Part shown: piece after piece, positions 48,581-59,206 of the stretch
Position numbering within the stretch: position 1 is the stretch's first letter
Layout: every line of letters starts with the position of its first letter
Assembly (NCBI GenBank): GCA_934045075.1
Contig: OW203745.1
Location: 13,116,184 to 13,180,183 of the forward strand
Reading direction: 5' to 3'
Source: Yponomeuta sedellus
Taxonomy: Eukaryota > Arthropoda > Insecta > Lepidoptera > Yponomeutidae
Length of the DNA stretch: 64,000 bases
Translations under genes and position numbers: made by a program
The notes under the pieces: model-generated
Seen by the model: only the letters and a program-made list of their open reading frames with translations
Databases searched by the model: none
What the model was told of the DNA's origin: nothing

Positions 48581-48912
48581 TTGTATTGATTGATGTGAAT
48601 GACATCCAAATTACGTGCTGGCAGTTGATTGAGTTGATTGACAAATCCTTTTATTTTTTATCCTGCTAACGATGACTGACATGCACGCATAAAGATTTAG
48701 ATTTAGCAAAGCAGCGAGCGGCTCTGCGAACACTGCGGCTGGAAGGAAAGCGCGTGCATGATGCGTGCATGCCGCATGATCGTGTAAAGGCCACTTTACA
48801 CAACGAGCATTCATGCTGTCAGTACGTGGCGTTACGGGGAAGCCAGCGAGTGTGCAGCAGTTTGAGTGCTCCGCCCGGCTGTAGGCAAATGTTACATTAC
48901 ACGTCGTAACGT
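48581..48912. other. Low-copy spacer
   Basis: GC-richer at 48710-48890 with GTGCATGATGCGTGCATGCC local repetition. No coding frame I can defend. Confidence 0.35.
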
Positions 48913-49172
48913 TCGATATCAACCCTTTATATGTCCCCACTGTTAGGGCACGGGTCTCTTCCTGTATCGCAGGAAGGTTAGGCCATACTCCACCGCGGGG
49001 GCCGAGTCCGGGTTGGTGGAGGATTATAAGACTGTGGCGGGCCTTACTGTCAGAAGCTATCAAACCGCCCATAAGGCCTCCGACATTGCGTAACGACTGG
49101 CATTACATGACAGCCGGCACCAACGGCTTAACGTCCCTTGCGAAGCACGGAAGCGCCCGCAAAAAATGCCAC
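48913..49172 (-). repeat. 5S-SINE A, head-truncated
   Basis: From reversed GACATATAAAGGGTTGATAT to TTTGCGGGCGCTTCCGTGCT. Open frames across it reproduce the family's pseudo-ORF. Confidence 0.8.
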
Positions 49173-49364
49173 CAAGTAACGTTAACCCAGCTTAATGTTG
49201 GCTACAAAACCCGGGCTGCGTTCCAAATCAACCCTTCGCCAGCAAGAACGTCTGGATCCCGAATCGTTTCTTATCAATCGCCGACTAGCTGGGACAAAAA
49301 ATATGGTCCAACGGAATCTAGTTTTCAGCTGACTCGAATTATTTTCGGTTAACCTAGTTCTTGT
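49173..49364. other. Short spacer
   Basis: No repeat recognised. Confidence 0.3.
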
Positions 49365-49712
49365 GATCACTCGTAGCCCCGGCTGCCTGAGTGATCTTAA
49401 ACGATTACGAAGGTTAAGCAACATCGGGCACGTTCAGTGCGTGGATAGGTGACCGTCTATGACTAACGCTAGTGGCATTTCTCCGAGCAGTTCCGATTTC
49501 GCAGGGCACGTTAAGCAGTTGGTGCTGGCTGCCGTAGATAGATGGCAGTCGTTAAGCCAAGTCGGAGGCCTTAGGGCTCCTTGAAAACTTCTGTAAGTAA
49601 GACCAGCCACGAGTCTTGCAAGCCTCCACCAATCCGGACTTGGCCCCCTGGTGGAGTATGGCCTATACCTTCCTCAGCAAAGAGACCCATGCCCCCCGGT
49701 GGGGACATCAAC
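49365..49712 (+). repeat. 5S-SINE A2, full length
   Basis: Reference copy for the variant subfamily. Head TCACTCGTAGCCCCGGCTGC, CCTGAGTGATCTTAAACGAT, GTTAAGCAACATCGGGCACG and GTGGATAGGTGACCGTC: box A and intermediate element are closer to animal 5S rRNA (AGCAACATCGGGC) than in subfamily A. The body follows the A order with AGCCACGAGTCTTGCAAGCC and TATACCTTCCTCAGCAAAGA as subfamily marks. Confidence 0.82.
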
Positions 49713-50124
49713 ACAGCGGTTAAGACAGCCTACCTAACCCAGCTCTAGGTTCGTACTGGAGGCATAGGCATAAAACATGGTCATCATTAGTAAAAGATAC
49801 GCTGCACAATCTCAACCAAGACTCAAAGCAGAGTTCTTTGTAAAAAAACGCGTCCAAAAAAAACTTATGCAATATCAGCGATTTTCAATCCGGAGAGTAC
49901 CTAGATCTTTAAGTAACGAGGCCATATTTTAAAAACCGAAGCCCCTTAAGTTACGCCACGTTTTCCTGAGAGCTCTCCCTTAATCATATCGGATTCTCAT
50001 TCCATTCAGTCTTGTACAGTTTTGAAGGTTACTCCTAAGTAACTCGCCTGAACTCTAAAACTCGGATTGTGCGTTAAGTGGTCTTGATTAAGGACTCGGA
50101 CTAATGGCCGGTTTCATAATAAAT
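49713..50124. other. Low-copy spacer
   Basis: No repeat recognised, no coding frame. Confidence 0.35.
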
Positions 50125-50372
50125 AAATAATAAATAAATATTCATGGACATTTTACACAGATCTCGTTAGCCCTATACTAAGTACAACTAAATGACTTGT
50201 GTTATAGGTGCTAACTCGACCATAGATTTAATACAATAAATACATAGATAACGTCCAAGACCCATGACAAACTAGAAAAGTTTGTTTCCTAGTCTGACCC
50301 GGCCGGGGGTCGAACCTGAGACCTTCGGTTGCACAGTCAGCGTGCCAAACCGCTGCGCCACCGAGGCCGTCA
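50125..50372 (-). repeat. SINE-H, full length
   Basis: Head at the right (GACGGCCTCGGTGGCGCAGC, GGTTCGACCCCCGGCCGGGT on minus); tail TGTAAAATGTCCATGAATAT and (TTTA)n at left. Unlike 13088 it carries no insertion. Confidence 0.82.
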
Positions 50373-50380
50373 ATAATTTA

Positions 50381-50510
50381 TTCAAAATTTTGAATTTCAC
50401 TAAGTATGTAAATACTTAGGTGACGTTCTGTCTCGCTCTTTGCTGAGAAATTCAAAGAGACAGCATTACAGTTATAGTATTTACTTAGGGAAATTCACAA
50501 TTTTGAAATT
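50381..50510. mobile_element. 130-bp foldback MITE
   Basis: TTCAAAATTTTGAATTTCAC...GTCTCGCTCTT pairs imperfectly with AAAGAGACAGC...TTCACAATTTTGAAATT (~57-bp arms, ~14-nt loop). It separates SINE-H from a 5S-SINE. Confidence 0.75.
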
Positions 50511-50512
50511 TG

Positions 50513-50780
50513 CACCGCTACTGGCATTTTTCCGAGCGCTTCCATGCTTCGCAAGGCACGTTAAGCCGTTTTTGCCGGTTGTGATATAATGGCAGTCGTT
50601 AAGCCTTGTCAGAGGCCTTACGGGCAGCTTGATAACTTCTGACAGTAAGGCCCGCCACTGTCTTACAATCATCCACCAACCCGGACTTGGCCCCCGTGGT
50701 GGAGTATGGCCTAATCTTCCTGCGATGCAGGAAGAGACCCGTGCAGCAGCAGTGGGAACACACAAGGGTTGATAACGAAA
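50513..50780 (+). repeat. 5S-SINE A, head-truncated
   Basis: ACTGGCATTTTTCCGAGCGC to GCAGTGGGAACACACAAGGG and TTGATAACGA. Confidence 0.82.
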
Positions 50781-50799
50781 GATAACCCGTCTTTCTAAT

Positions 50800-50950
50800 T
50801 TCCTTCAGCAACTTTCCATCGTAAGGTTGTCTGGAAGAAATTGCTTTTAGCAAGAAGGCCGCCAATTGTACTATGTATGTTTGTAATCATTTTGTATTTG
50901 TTGTTTTTCCAGTGTATAATAAAGAATATTATTATCTTATCTTATCTCTA
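50800..50950 (+). repeat. LINE-N 3' end, well preserved
   Basis: TTCCTTCAGCAACTTTCCAT, TTGTCTGGAAGAAATTGCTT, AAGGCCGCCAATTGTACTAT, GTATAATAAAGAATATTATT, ATCTTATCTTATCTC. Confidence 0.7.
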
Positions 50951-51549
50951 TTCAGAAACTGGCCCTAAGTGGGTTAACTTTGACTTCTTTAGTTAATCGT
51001 ACTTTGTTGCAACCGAATCATTTCACAGGAAATCAAAAAGTAACAAAAAATTGTTCACTTTGAAAACAAAATGTTTCCCCTATGAACGTCGTAGTTTCAC
51101 AGTTAACCCATAATAAGGCATGGGTAGTACGATTTTTTATTGGTTGTGTTGTTTTTGATATTGTTTGATAAAGTTCAATTTAACGTGGGAGCTATTTTCC
51201 TCTTGCCCACTTAAGGGTTAATAGATTATGTGGAGAAGAAACTTACAAAAAAAAAACATCACTATTACTCCTTTCAAAACAAATTTTAACTTAATTAACA
51301 GAAATTAAATTAATTAAAAAGTAATTAAACAAAAATAGTACCTATCTTAATATCGTAATAATATATTTTGACATCATATTATTTTACTGTAATAGTTTTG
51401 ACAAAACCTGTGGGTGTATTTTGTAATCGAAAAATTATATATTCTATAATTTTTTATTTGTGTTGTATTAAAAAAAAAACAAGATATACATCTTTTTAAG
51501 TTAAACATAACTACAAAGTGTAAAACATTCATACTGGGTATAGTTGTGT
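50951..51549. other. AT-rich low-copy spacer
   Basis: 600 bp, very AT-rich from 51240 onward. No repeat match or coding frame. Confidence 0.4.
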
Positions 51550-51670
51550 ATAAAAGTCATCGGTCTAATCGCGATTATTTATTAGGTAAAACATAATTAC
51601 CTTATTTCCCGAAGTTTTGGAAGCGTTACAGTTGCTGACGTCAAGGCTGAGTATGTCAGGATATTGTGAC
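51550..51670. repeat. MITE-P fragment
   Basis: TAATCGCGATTATTTATTAG, GTAAAACATAATTACCTTAT, TTCCCGAAGTTTTGGAAGCG, TTGCTGACGTCAAGGCTGAG. Confidence 0.6.
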
Positions 51671-51889
51671 AAACGGTGAACTTTAGTACCCACCTTAGCT
51701 TTACACGACAACACAAAGTTTCTAATATTTTTGATTCAAATAACTGAATGGATTCGCGTGGCAAGAAAAAGACAAGCTTGGCTCTGGGCAATGTTGATGG
51801 ATGGATTACATAGAAAAAATATAGATTCAATATTTACAAAAACTTAACAAAATCATTATGTTCGCTGTAAGCTGGAATACAACAGGCTA
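51671..51889. other. Short spacer
   Basis: No repeat recognised. Confidence 0.3.
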
Positions 51890-52062
51890 TAAATTAAGTT
51901 AATTAATGCTATAGAAAAACATTTTTAATAACATGTCTTTAACATAACATGCTAACATAATTGTAAGCCTAACTTTTAGTACTGGATAATTGTATAATTA
52001 CAATTTTGTTTATATACACTTGTATTTATGTACAATAAAGTGTATTATTGCTATTACAAGGT
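51890..52062 (+). repeat. LINE 3' UTR
   Basis: Ends TATTTATGTACAATAAAGTG and TATTATTGCTATTAC, a polyadenylation signal with a degenerate tail. Confidence 0.5.
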
Positions 52063-52069
52063 AAAGAAA

Positions 52070-52145
52070 AACAATGCCCCAGCATCTGACTGGTCCTTTC
52101 ACCCATCTAGTGTGCCACTGTATAAATCGGACGCTGTGTAAATTA
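52070..52145 (+). repeat. SINE-F fragment
   Basis: CCAGCATCTGACTGGTCCTT, TCACCCATCTAGTGTGCCAC, CGGACGCTGTGTAAATTATC. Confidence 0.6.
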
Positions 52146-52153
52146 TCGTACAG

Positions 52154-52408
52154 TCTATTTATTCTTACTTGTCCAATTTAGTAAACAAGATTCTACCCTT
52201 AAACTGTGACTTTTTAGTCCAAAACTGCTTTCCATAAATGAAGTAACCTGGAAGTCCTGGAACACTCTTTTAGATAACACGCTGCCAATTTTATAAACCT
52301 AGTTCATGATAGTTCATGAATTTGCGAGAAATGTCTAGTTTAGGCATCTAATCTCAATTTAGAGGTTAGAATGTTGTTTACTAAATTGGACAAGTAAGAA
52401 TAAATAGA
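52154..52408. mobile_element. 255-bp MITE with 35-bp perfect TIRs
   Basis: TCTATTTATTCTTACTTGTC and CAATTTAGTAAACAA (52154-52188) are exactly inverted at 52374-52408. Similarity continues ~10 bp further inward. No TSD is obvious and no second copy is present. Confidence 0.85.
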
Positions 52409-53313
52409 ATGCAAAGGCAAAAGTTACAATAAAGTGTATTCTATCTATCTACCTACACTTTTTATGGTTCTTCTTAGAATGAATTTTATATCACGTAGTG
52501 AAAAAAAGAATATATATATTTTTTATAAAGCATTCATTGTGCTTTTTTGGCAGTCTGTATTTTTTTTAATAATTTCATTAGTATTTTTTGTGATTATTTT
52601 TTGTGGCAGGTTTATCGGGAAGAACCCAAGCTTAATACCTAATTACGGATTCTTGAGATTTATTCTTACGGTTGCTGCAAAGAACGCAATTCCTTTTGAG
52701 TAATATTTTCGCGGGCGAAAATTAAATTTTCTTTTCTGCTGACATCGAATTGATTGTAGCAATTCAATGGAGGGGAGGTTCGGAATTCGGTTGTTCCATT
52801 GATTCCATCCTACTAGGAAATCTAATTTAGCAATGGGCCCGGAGCTCGCAGTCGCCAATCTTACGTCATAAAGTACCAATTCAAGTTTGCGGTTGTTTAT
52901 TGAATAAATATGTTGAATAGTGAAACTTGCAGCGGCAGCTAAAATATCTACGATTTGTGTTCTAAAAAAAATAAATAAATGATGGACTGAATTGTGTGTA
53001 TGAATTATTGTTCCTGATATTAATATTTTGTTTGATAAATCGTGGTATTATTGCAGTTTAGCTTTAAACGATTTATCATGATGACCAGCAAAATATGGTC
53101 CTTTTGTGATTATTATATTCCACGCACGTGTGGAATATCTATCAGACAGTGATACGATATAGCAGAAAATATTTATTGAAAAAAAAAAGCCAAAAAGTTG
53201 GTATTAATGTCTTATTCCAATTTAGATAACTAAAATTAAGTATTTAGGCAGTTCGAAGCTAATCCTGATTATATTGTTTATATTATTTATTTGATTAAAT
53301 ATATATTTGAGTA
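52409..53313. other. Low-copy spacer with a LINE tail scrap
   Basis: 52427-52450 (TACAATAAAGTGTATTCTAT, CTATCTACC) is a LINE polyadenylation/tail scrap. An 89-codon frame at 52434-52703 has a hydrophobic middle (FLIISLVFFVIIF) but starts inside that scrap. The rest is unassigned. Confidence 0.4.
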
Positions 53314-54189
53314 TTGAGGACAAGTTACGCAGACGATACGGTTCTACTCTTCAATGCCGACACTTGGACAGACCTCCAAAATATTACTCAATTTGGTTTC
53401 AACACAGTTTTCAACTGGCTTTCCACAAATTCCCTTACTTTAAATACTTCAAAAACTAAATTCATCCCTTTCTCAGCGACTTCCGCTAATCAACCAAAAA
53501 AACCCTTAATTCTCCAAGCTCATTCCTGCTCCAACCTTTCGCTGTGTCAATGTCCTTTTATTACCCAAACCGATACCATCAAATATCTAGGAATTACCGT
53601 TGATAAATACCTAAATTTCAAACCACATATCGACCATCTGACTTGTAGACTTCGTAAATTAATGTACGTTTTCAAATCCATCAGAAATGCCGCACCCCCT
53701 AATATAATCAAAACAGCTTACTTGGCACTCGTCCAATCAATTCTCGTCTACTGCATTCCATGTTGGGGTGGAGCTGCAAAAACTCACTTAAAACCACTAG
53801 AGATCGCTCAACGCGGTGTACTTAAAGTTGCCACGAATCGCCCTATATTGTTCCCTACTTCTAAACTCTACTCATTGTGTGACGTTTTAACTGTCAGACA
53901 GCTTTTTGTCTCAAACACCATAATGCTCCAACACAACAACACACCACTGCTTCAAGTCCCAAAACGCCGTAAAGACTTAATTTATCAAACACCTTTTCCG
54001 AGACTTTCCTTCACAAAACGACACAATTTGTACCTTGGACCCTCTCTATATAATAAATTTAACCGCATACATCCCATTTTCACGCTTACGTCACATGAAT
54101 GTAAAAAGAAAGTAAACTCAATTTTAAAATATTTTTCTTACGAACAAACCGAAAACATTCTAATATCCTCCAACCCGTTCTCCAGCTGA
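53314..54189 (+). pseudogene. LINE reverse transcriptase, C-terminal part
   Basis: Longest open frame of the window (~291 codons). It begins inside the RT palm: residues 4-11 SYADDTVL hold the catalytic YADD motif. Then FNWLSTNSLTLNTSKTKFI (motif D region), IKYLGITVDKYLNFKPHIDH (motif E/thumb) and SILVYCIPCWGGAAKTHLKP, TNRPILFPTSKLYSLCDVLT, VRQLF. Then RLSFTKRHNLYLGPSLYNKF and SYEQTENIL at the end. This order is that of Jockey/CR1/Daphne-like LINEs. The fingers, endonuclease and ORF1 are missing. There is no true start codon at 53314 (TTG); the frame enters from the truncation point. No internal stop, so the insertion may be young. It reverse-transcribes its RNA at a nick in the intact element; this copy cannot. 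Confidence 0.85.
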
Positions 54190-54640
54190 TTAGTCAATAG
54201 TTACACTCAATGAATTGCCCACACCTACATAAACACACACATAAAATAACACACACACATACACACGCACAAAAATACACACATACACACACAAATATAC
54301 ACACACATACACCAGCATGTTATTCTGTAGTTAACAATTTAGTTTTAGTTTTGGTTAACATCCTGTTTAGTCTCTCAAATTTATACATTACCTTCTACTG
54401 TCATATCTCCATTGTAATAATCCTAAGCATGACAATTTATATCTTACCATATACCTCGCCAGAGGCACGGGCCTGCTCGCCATAAACACAGGCTACATGT
54501 GAGCCTAGCTATGGCAGCAGACATGTACCCAAGTACATTTTATGTTATGTTTTTTCTTCTTAGAATAACTTAATGTAGATGTATCACTATGCAACCTTTA
54601 CCTTGAATAAACAAATTTATTATTATTATTATTATAAGTT
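54190..54640 (+). repeat. 3' UTR of the same LINE
   Basis: (CA)n-rich block 54225-54315, then CCTCGCCAGAGGCACGGGCC, ACCTTGAATAAACAAATTTA and an (ATT)n tail at 54617-54640. Polyadenylation signal plus tail mark the element's true end. Confidence 0.75.
54225..54315. repeat. (CA)n-rich simple repeat
   Basis: ACACACACATAAAATAACACACAC..., interrupted CA dinucleotide repeat within the LINE UTR. Confidence 0.8.
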
Positions 54641-54974
54641 CAGTTTTATTTGTATAAGTTTTTGTCTTAAACTTTAAACTACCTAATTCAAAAAATATTT
54701 CATTGTAGAAAATTCTCTTATTGTTGGACGCATTATTGTCAAACGAATTGTGCATGTTTATATATTTAAATGGCAATGAAGTAAAAAAGAATGAAACTTT
54801 TTATAATAAATATTTAATATTAAAAACCTATTTAGAGGCTAAAATAATATTAATTAATAATTTAATATTATTTAATTTATTATTAATTTAATATTAATCT
54901 TAAATACATTAAATTATGAATTAATTAGTCTTAATATTTATATATAAAAATAATCAAGTGACTACCAAAGCAGA
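54641..54974. other. AT-rich stretch with SINE-G tail scrap
   Basis: TTAAAAACCTATTTAGAGGC, TAAAA at 54820-54843 is a minus-oriented SINE-G tail, embedded in TTAATATTA-rich sequence (54800-54950) with many short palindromes. Confidence 0.5.
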
Positions 54975-55210
54975 GGTTGTGATTAATCTGTACGTACCTA
55001 TGCCTTCATTATTTTCCAGTACCTATTTCCATCGTCACGTCCTTACCTGTTTACATAATACAGTGTATCCTAGTTTGGGACCAGGGCAAGTAGTGTGATG
55101 TAGAAGCTATTAAGCTTACTGTATAACATTACTTAGATTTAAGAATCATGGTTGTAATATTTTTCTGGTTGTGCAATAAAGTGTTCTCTATCTATCTGTT
55201 CTCTATCTTA
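54975..55210 (+). repeat. Decayed SINE-J and LINE tail
   Basis: GTGTATCCTAGTTTGGGACC at 55063 is the SINE-J tail. 55165-55210 (TGTGCAATAAAGTGTTCTCT, ATCTATCTG) is a LINE polyadenylation/(TATC) tail. Confidence 0.5.
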
Positions 55211-55387
55211 TTTAGTATTTTAAGATTCAGGGATGCAAGCGGGCAAGCTCCGAGCCTACACTCCTCCATGAAAACTCAATTTAGTGAACATAAAGTGCAG
55301 CACTTTGGATACCATAGGAACTTCTTTCTATAATTAAGACAATCTGTACAATGGAATAGGAGACTGAGAGTGTCGATCCACGTGTAT

Positions 55388-55566
55388 GAGTAAATACATA
55401 CATAACTTCACGCCTGTATCCCAGAGGGGCAGGCAGAGACCAGGGTTTGCCTCTTGCCACGATCCTGACAGATCACCTTCGCATCATCAACGTTCATAAG
55501 TCGTTGCATGCACGCACGCCGTTCCGGGTACTTTTTATCTTTCCCTTTGCTAATACATCCCCTGTA
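55388..55566 (-). repeat. LINE-K 3' end
   Basis: (TATG)n, reversed CTTCACGCCTGTATCCCAGA through TTCATAAGTCGTTGCATGCA to CCCTTTGCTAATACATCCCC. Confidence 0.72.
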
Positions 55567-55574
55567 TGAGTCAT

Positions 55575-55800
55575 TGTACAAATTGATGTCGTATGCAATC
55601 AGGCGTTACTTTGCGGAAATCCATAATACCATATGTGAAAATTACTTTGCTAAATTCCGCCGAAAATCCCACAAGCACCATGCGGTTAGCTAATGCACCG
55701 CCCTCCCTCCCACTTTTTCATGCAGAAGCAAGACACGAACACACCACCACCGACACCAATACTTGTGTGAGAAAATGCGTGACGCGTTTTGCCTCTAACA
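55575..55800. repeat. Repeat T, one side
   Basis: CAATCAGGCGTTACTTTGCG, GGAAATCCATAATA, AATTACTTTGCTAAATTCCG and GCACCATGCGGTTAGCTAAT. The same pieces occur at 62536-62600 and, inverted, at 62650-62814. Confidence 0.65.
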
Positions 55801-55828
55801 TGAGGTATCCTCAGGCTCACTTGTGAGA

Positions 55829-56171
55829 ATAGGCGTGACCACAGCTTCAAATAATCAAAGATTTAAGGATATTCGGGGAAAGTAGACATCAATAATACCG
55901 CGTGACGTCGTGCTTAGGTAAACATTTGTTTATTTTCTTTGGCTGCGCGTGGACACATTTGACGTTTGATGTTTGTTAACCTAGGCGTGACATCAGATTC
56001 GACGCCATGACACTGCGAGCTGTTTTCCTACAGATTTAAAATAATTTTAGAAAAATGGCTTTAACCATCATTGAACTTTAGTTGATTATTGAAATATAGG
56101 TTTTTTTCTGTAAATAATAAACGTGTCCCCACATTACGAAAGACGATTCAAAAATCTTTCGTCATGCCTAT
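55829..56171. mobile_element. MITE-Q, uninterrupted
   Basis: 343 bp, ends ATAGGCGTGACCACAG and CTTTCGTCATGCCTAT (imperfect TIRs). The interior has TTTGACGTTTGATGTTTGTT and GACGCCATGACACTGCGAGC, shared with 18319-19020. Non-coding. Confidence 0.72.
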
Positions 56172-56172
56172 T

Positions 56173-56252
56173 GTACTAAACAGAGACCGCTGTAAAGAAC
56201 TGACTGCCAATCTCCATGAGTGGTGCAAAGGCACTTTAAAAAGAAGAAGATA
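56173..56252 (+). pseudogene. RTE-like LINE terminal codons
   Basis: Frame reads LNRDRCKELTANLHEWCKGT, LKRRR and stop, a LINE C-terminal end followed at once by unrelated sequence. It sits against the end of MITE-Q. Short. Confidence 0.5.
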
Positions 56253-57477
56253 GCTGGTTAATGCTGCTGAAAACTTAATCATTGTCTTAGCTTAGCACAG
56301 TCATCCCGGAATCCTCCACAATTTTGTAAATATCAGATCCACGCCTTCACTTACTCTTTCACGAAGAGTGTATGCTTACAACAGACCAAATGAAGAAACC
56401 CAAGAGACATTTAGGTGGCGTTAGGTTGAGGCGGCTGCTCAAACACAAATATTGTCGCAGCTCCGACGGGATTTGTTTAATTTGACACGAGCGACGAGTT
56501 GGCGGGTCAAAGAGTAAGCTGGAGAACAGATGGGACAGACGCGTCTAAGACTACGGATTGGATACGGCCTAAAATTTTTTCACGATAAATTTTACTCGAT
56601 GTATTTTGTAAATGCACTTGCAATAATTGTTTTTGTCAGTTGACTGAACAATAAAAAATGTTTTCTTTTTTAATTTTTACTTTTCAAATAATGTCATGTC
56701 ACAACTTTACTTCAACAAGTAACTGAAACTGCATGTAATATTTTCATTTACCATGTGAATACCTCTGAAGAAAAAAGAACATACATCCAATTATAAAAAA
56801 AAGGTATGCCTTCCTCCAATTTCATCTGTTTTATGTATGCTTTTTGTTTCAAAAAAACACCAATGCTTATAATAATAACATTTATTTATTTCAAATATAT
56901 AACACTTATTTCAGTTATTATACTTAAAACTATATAATGTAACTGTATAGGTAGTAAAAGGAAGACAAAAATTTATTAAAATGACATTTAACGGAACCCA
57001 CTGACACATGTAGGGTGAATCTTATGTTCACGCTAGTATGTGCACGCGTATTGGCAACACCGATCCGATTTAGCGTCACTGGTCGGGCCCTACCATGATG
57101 GTCCAGCTTCATTCACTGTTCAGAACAATGTGCTTATAAAGAAATTTTCACTTTAAAAAAATCTAATGTTGTGGTTTTTGTTTCAGGTAATTGGCACGGC
57201 TAAAACGACTGACCTGTTTATATCAAGGTACCTTTTCTTATATTGTTAGTGAATTTTAAACTACAAAGTGTCGCAGAAAAGGTTGGTTAGACGAAAAATT
57301 TTTGAGCGCCTACGTTCAAGGGCCTGGGACTTGATAGCATTTGTGCCAAAATTTTAAGTTTTTAACAGAAATGGTTAGGTATTTTATCTCAACTTCTCGG
57401 TCGTGAATCTGAAAAAATATTGTTTTGCAAGATTGAAAGAATAGAAAAACACAAATATATGTAACAGAAAATATGAT
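56253..57477. other. Low-copy spacer
   Basis: 1.2 kb with no repeat match inside the window. The 60-codon minus frame at 56930-57112 has no motif. Nothing recognised. Confidence 0.45.
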
Positions 57478-57755
57478 GATGTAAAACCTAACTGCAAAGT
57501 AGGTACTCGGGGCTGCAAGTGATGCAAATTACTTCAGCCAGATGTTGCTGCCTGTACGTAATACAGAGAGTATTGTAAAGAGGTTCGAAATATTACTGAT
57601 GCCGGTAAGTCTCCCATTAGCTCAGTTGAGAGAGCGCTGGCACGGTTAGCCAGAGGTCGCGGGTTTGAGTCTCGGCATGGGTGGAATTTTTAGCCTCTAA
57701 ATAGGTTTTTAAAATTGTCCTTAGCACGGGTTAGTGCATTAAAAATAAAAATAGT
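57478..57755 (+). repeat. SINE-G, full length
   Basis: Leader GTAAAACCTAACTGCAAAGT, head with box A TAGCTCAGTTGAG and anticodon arm CTGGC-ACGGTTA-GCCAG, box B GGTTTGAGTCTC (mutated), tail and TTAGTGCATTAAAAATAAAA end. A second tail scrap (CATGGGTGGAATTTTCAGCC) lies at 57784-57820. Confidence 0.8.
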
Positions 57756-57822
57756 ATAATAATAATAATGATAATAATTAAATGCATGGGTGGAATTTTC
57801 AGCCTGTAAATAGGTTTTTAGA

Positions 57823-58410
57823 AAATATGATTTTTTTTATCGGTGGCATAGTGTTCCCCACGGAGCCCCTTAATCTTTGACGCAGACGTTTCACCTTATT
57901 TGCATGTTTTGACTTCTGTGGTCTGCTTGTCTACTCTTTGACGCTTCGCTGCGGGGTACAGATAAGCTAGCCAAATAGAGATGTAATCCTGTCTCACTTT
58001 CATACACTTACCACTTAGGGGTAATTGACCCACTCGATTTTGACGGGTTCGATATTTTTATTCATAAGCCTCCCTTTGAATGCATCTATTGGATTATTGT
58101 ACGGATTTTATAACCTAGTTTTGGAATATCGGATAGTTAGTTGCTTTTGTTCGTGAGTTATGTCTGTTTTATTCAGATTTGTGGGACGGGATATGTAGGT
58201 ACTTTAAGGTATAAATATTTTCGTTCCTTTAAAATTATCTTAAGACCATAATGTTTAACCACCTTGAATTTTACGAATCTAAGACGGTTTTTGAGGCCTA
58301 TGCTCTATGGTGAAACGTGTAGGCTGTATTATCGTTAATATTATAAAAGGTTCTTATGACTCAAGACATAAGAGCAAGAATCGAACGTAAAAGGCTGCTG
58401 GCAAGAACAT
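57823..58410. other. Low-copy spacer
   Basis: No repeat recognised and no coding frame. Confidence 0.4.
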
Positions 58411-58937
58411 TTTTAGGGTTCCGTACCTCAAAAGGAAAAAACGGAACCCTTATAGGATCACTTTGTTGTCCGTCTGTCCGTCCGTCCGTCCGTCTGTCAA
58501 GACCCTTTTTCTCAGGAACGCGTGGAGGTATGAAGCTGAAATTTATATCAATTACTCAGGTCTACTGTCCCTTGAAGCTGTGAAAAAATCAAACTTCTAA
58601 GCCAACGAAATCAAAAGATACAGCCGTTTGTGCCGCAAATTTTCGACACTTGCAAGGGAATCAAAACCTACAGGGTGCTTCCCGTGAACTCAGAATCTTG
58701 AAATTTGGTACGAAGCAACGTCTTATAGCATAGATAAAGGAAAAATTACGAAAACCATAAATTTTTAGTTACATCACATAATATATTTTTTTTAATAATT
58801 TTAAACTTACTACCCATTTCCTCATAAACGCGTAGAGGTATTAAATTGAAATTCATACCAAATACTCAGGTCTATAATACAGGTTTGTACGGAACCCTCG
58901 GTGCGCGAGTCTGACTCGCACTTGGCCGGTTTTTTTT
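58411..58937 (+). mobile_element. HINE-like element, copy 3
   Basis: Plus orientation: TTTTAGGGTTCCGTACCTCA start, stem ACGGAACCCT, (GTCC/GTCT)n at 58468-58498, second GTACGGAACCCT at ~58888, hairpin GCGAGT-CTG-ACTCGC, end CACTTGGCCGGTTTTTTTTC. A 75-codon frame here (SVRPSVRLSRPFFS) recurs in all three copies and is only the microsatellite translated. Confidence 0.78.
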
Positions 58938-59023
58938 CTTTGAATCTTCGAGTCTCAAATAAGAATAAATAAAATTACTTTATTCATCACGATAAAATTA
59001 CATGTCACTCATTATAACAATCT

Positions 59024-59206
59024 TCTATAATATAAAAAATGAATCGCTGAATGTGTTGGTAAGCGCAAATCTCGAGAGTAGCTAAACCAATTTCGCTAAT
59101 TATTTTATTAGAATATTCCTTGAAGTACGAGGATGGTTCTTACGGAGAGAAAACAATAAATAAAGAATCAACTGTTAGGCGGTACTAACTTCGCTGGGTC
59201 AGCTAG
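59024..59206 (+). mobile_element. Helitron, second family (H2)
   Basis: TCTATAATATAAAAAATGAA start, GGTAAGCGCAAATCTCGAGA, GAAGTACGAGGATGGTTCTT, CTGTTAGGCGGTACTAACTT and a GGGTCAGCTAG terminus followed by T. Sister at 60464. TC...CTAG ends fit Helitrons. Confidence 0.72.

Noticed and set aside
52434..52703. Small membrane protein
   Set aside because: The hydrophobic run comes from T-rich sequence, and the start codon lies in a LINE polyadenylation tail. No supporting context.
58468..58498. CRISPR-like short repeats
   Set aside because: GTCC/GTCT repeats are a 4-bp microsatellite inside the HINE, with no spacers.
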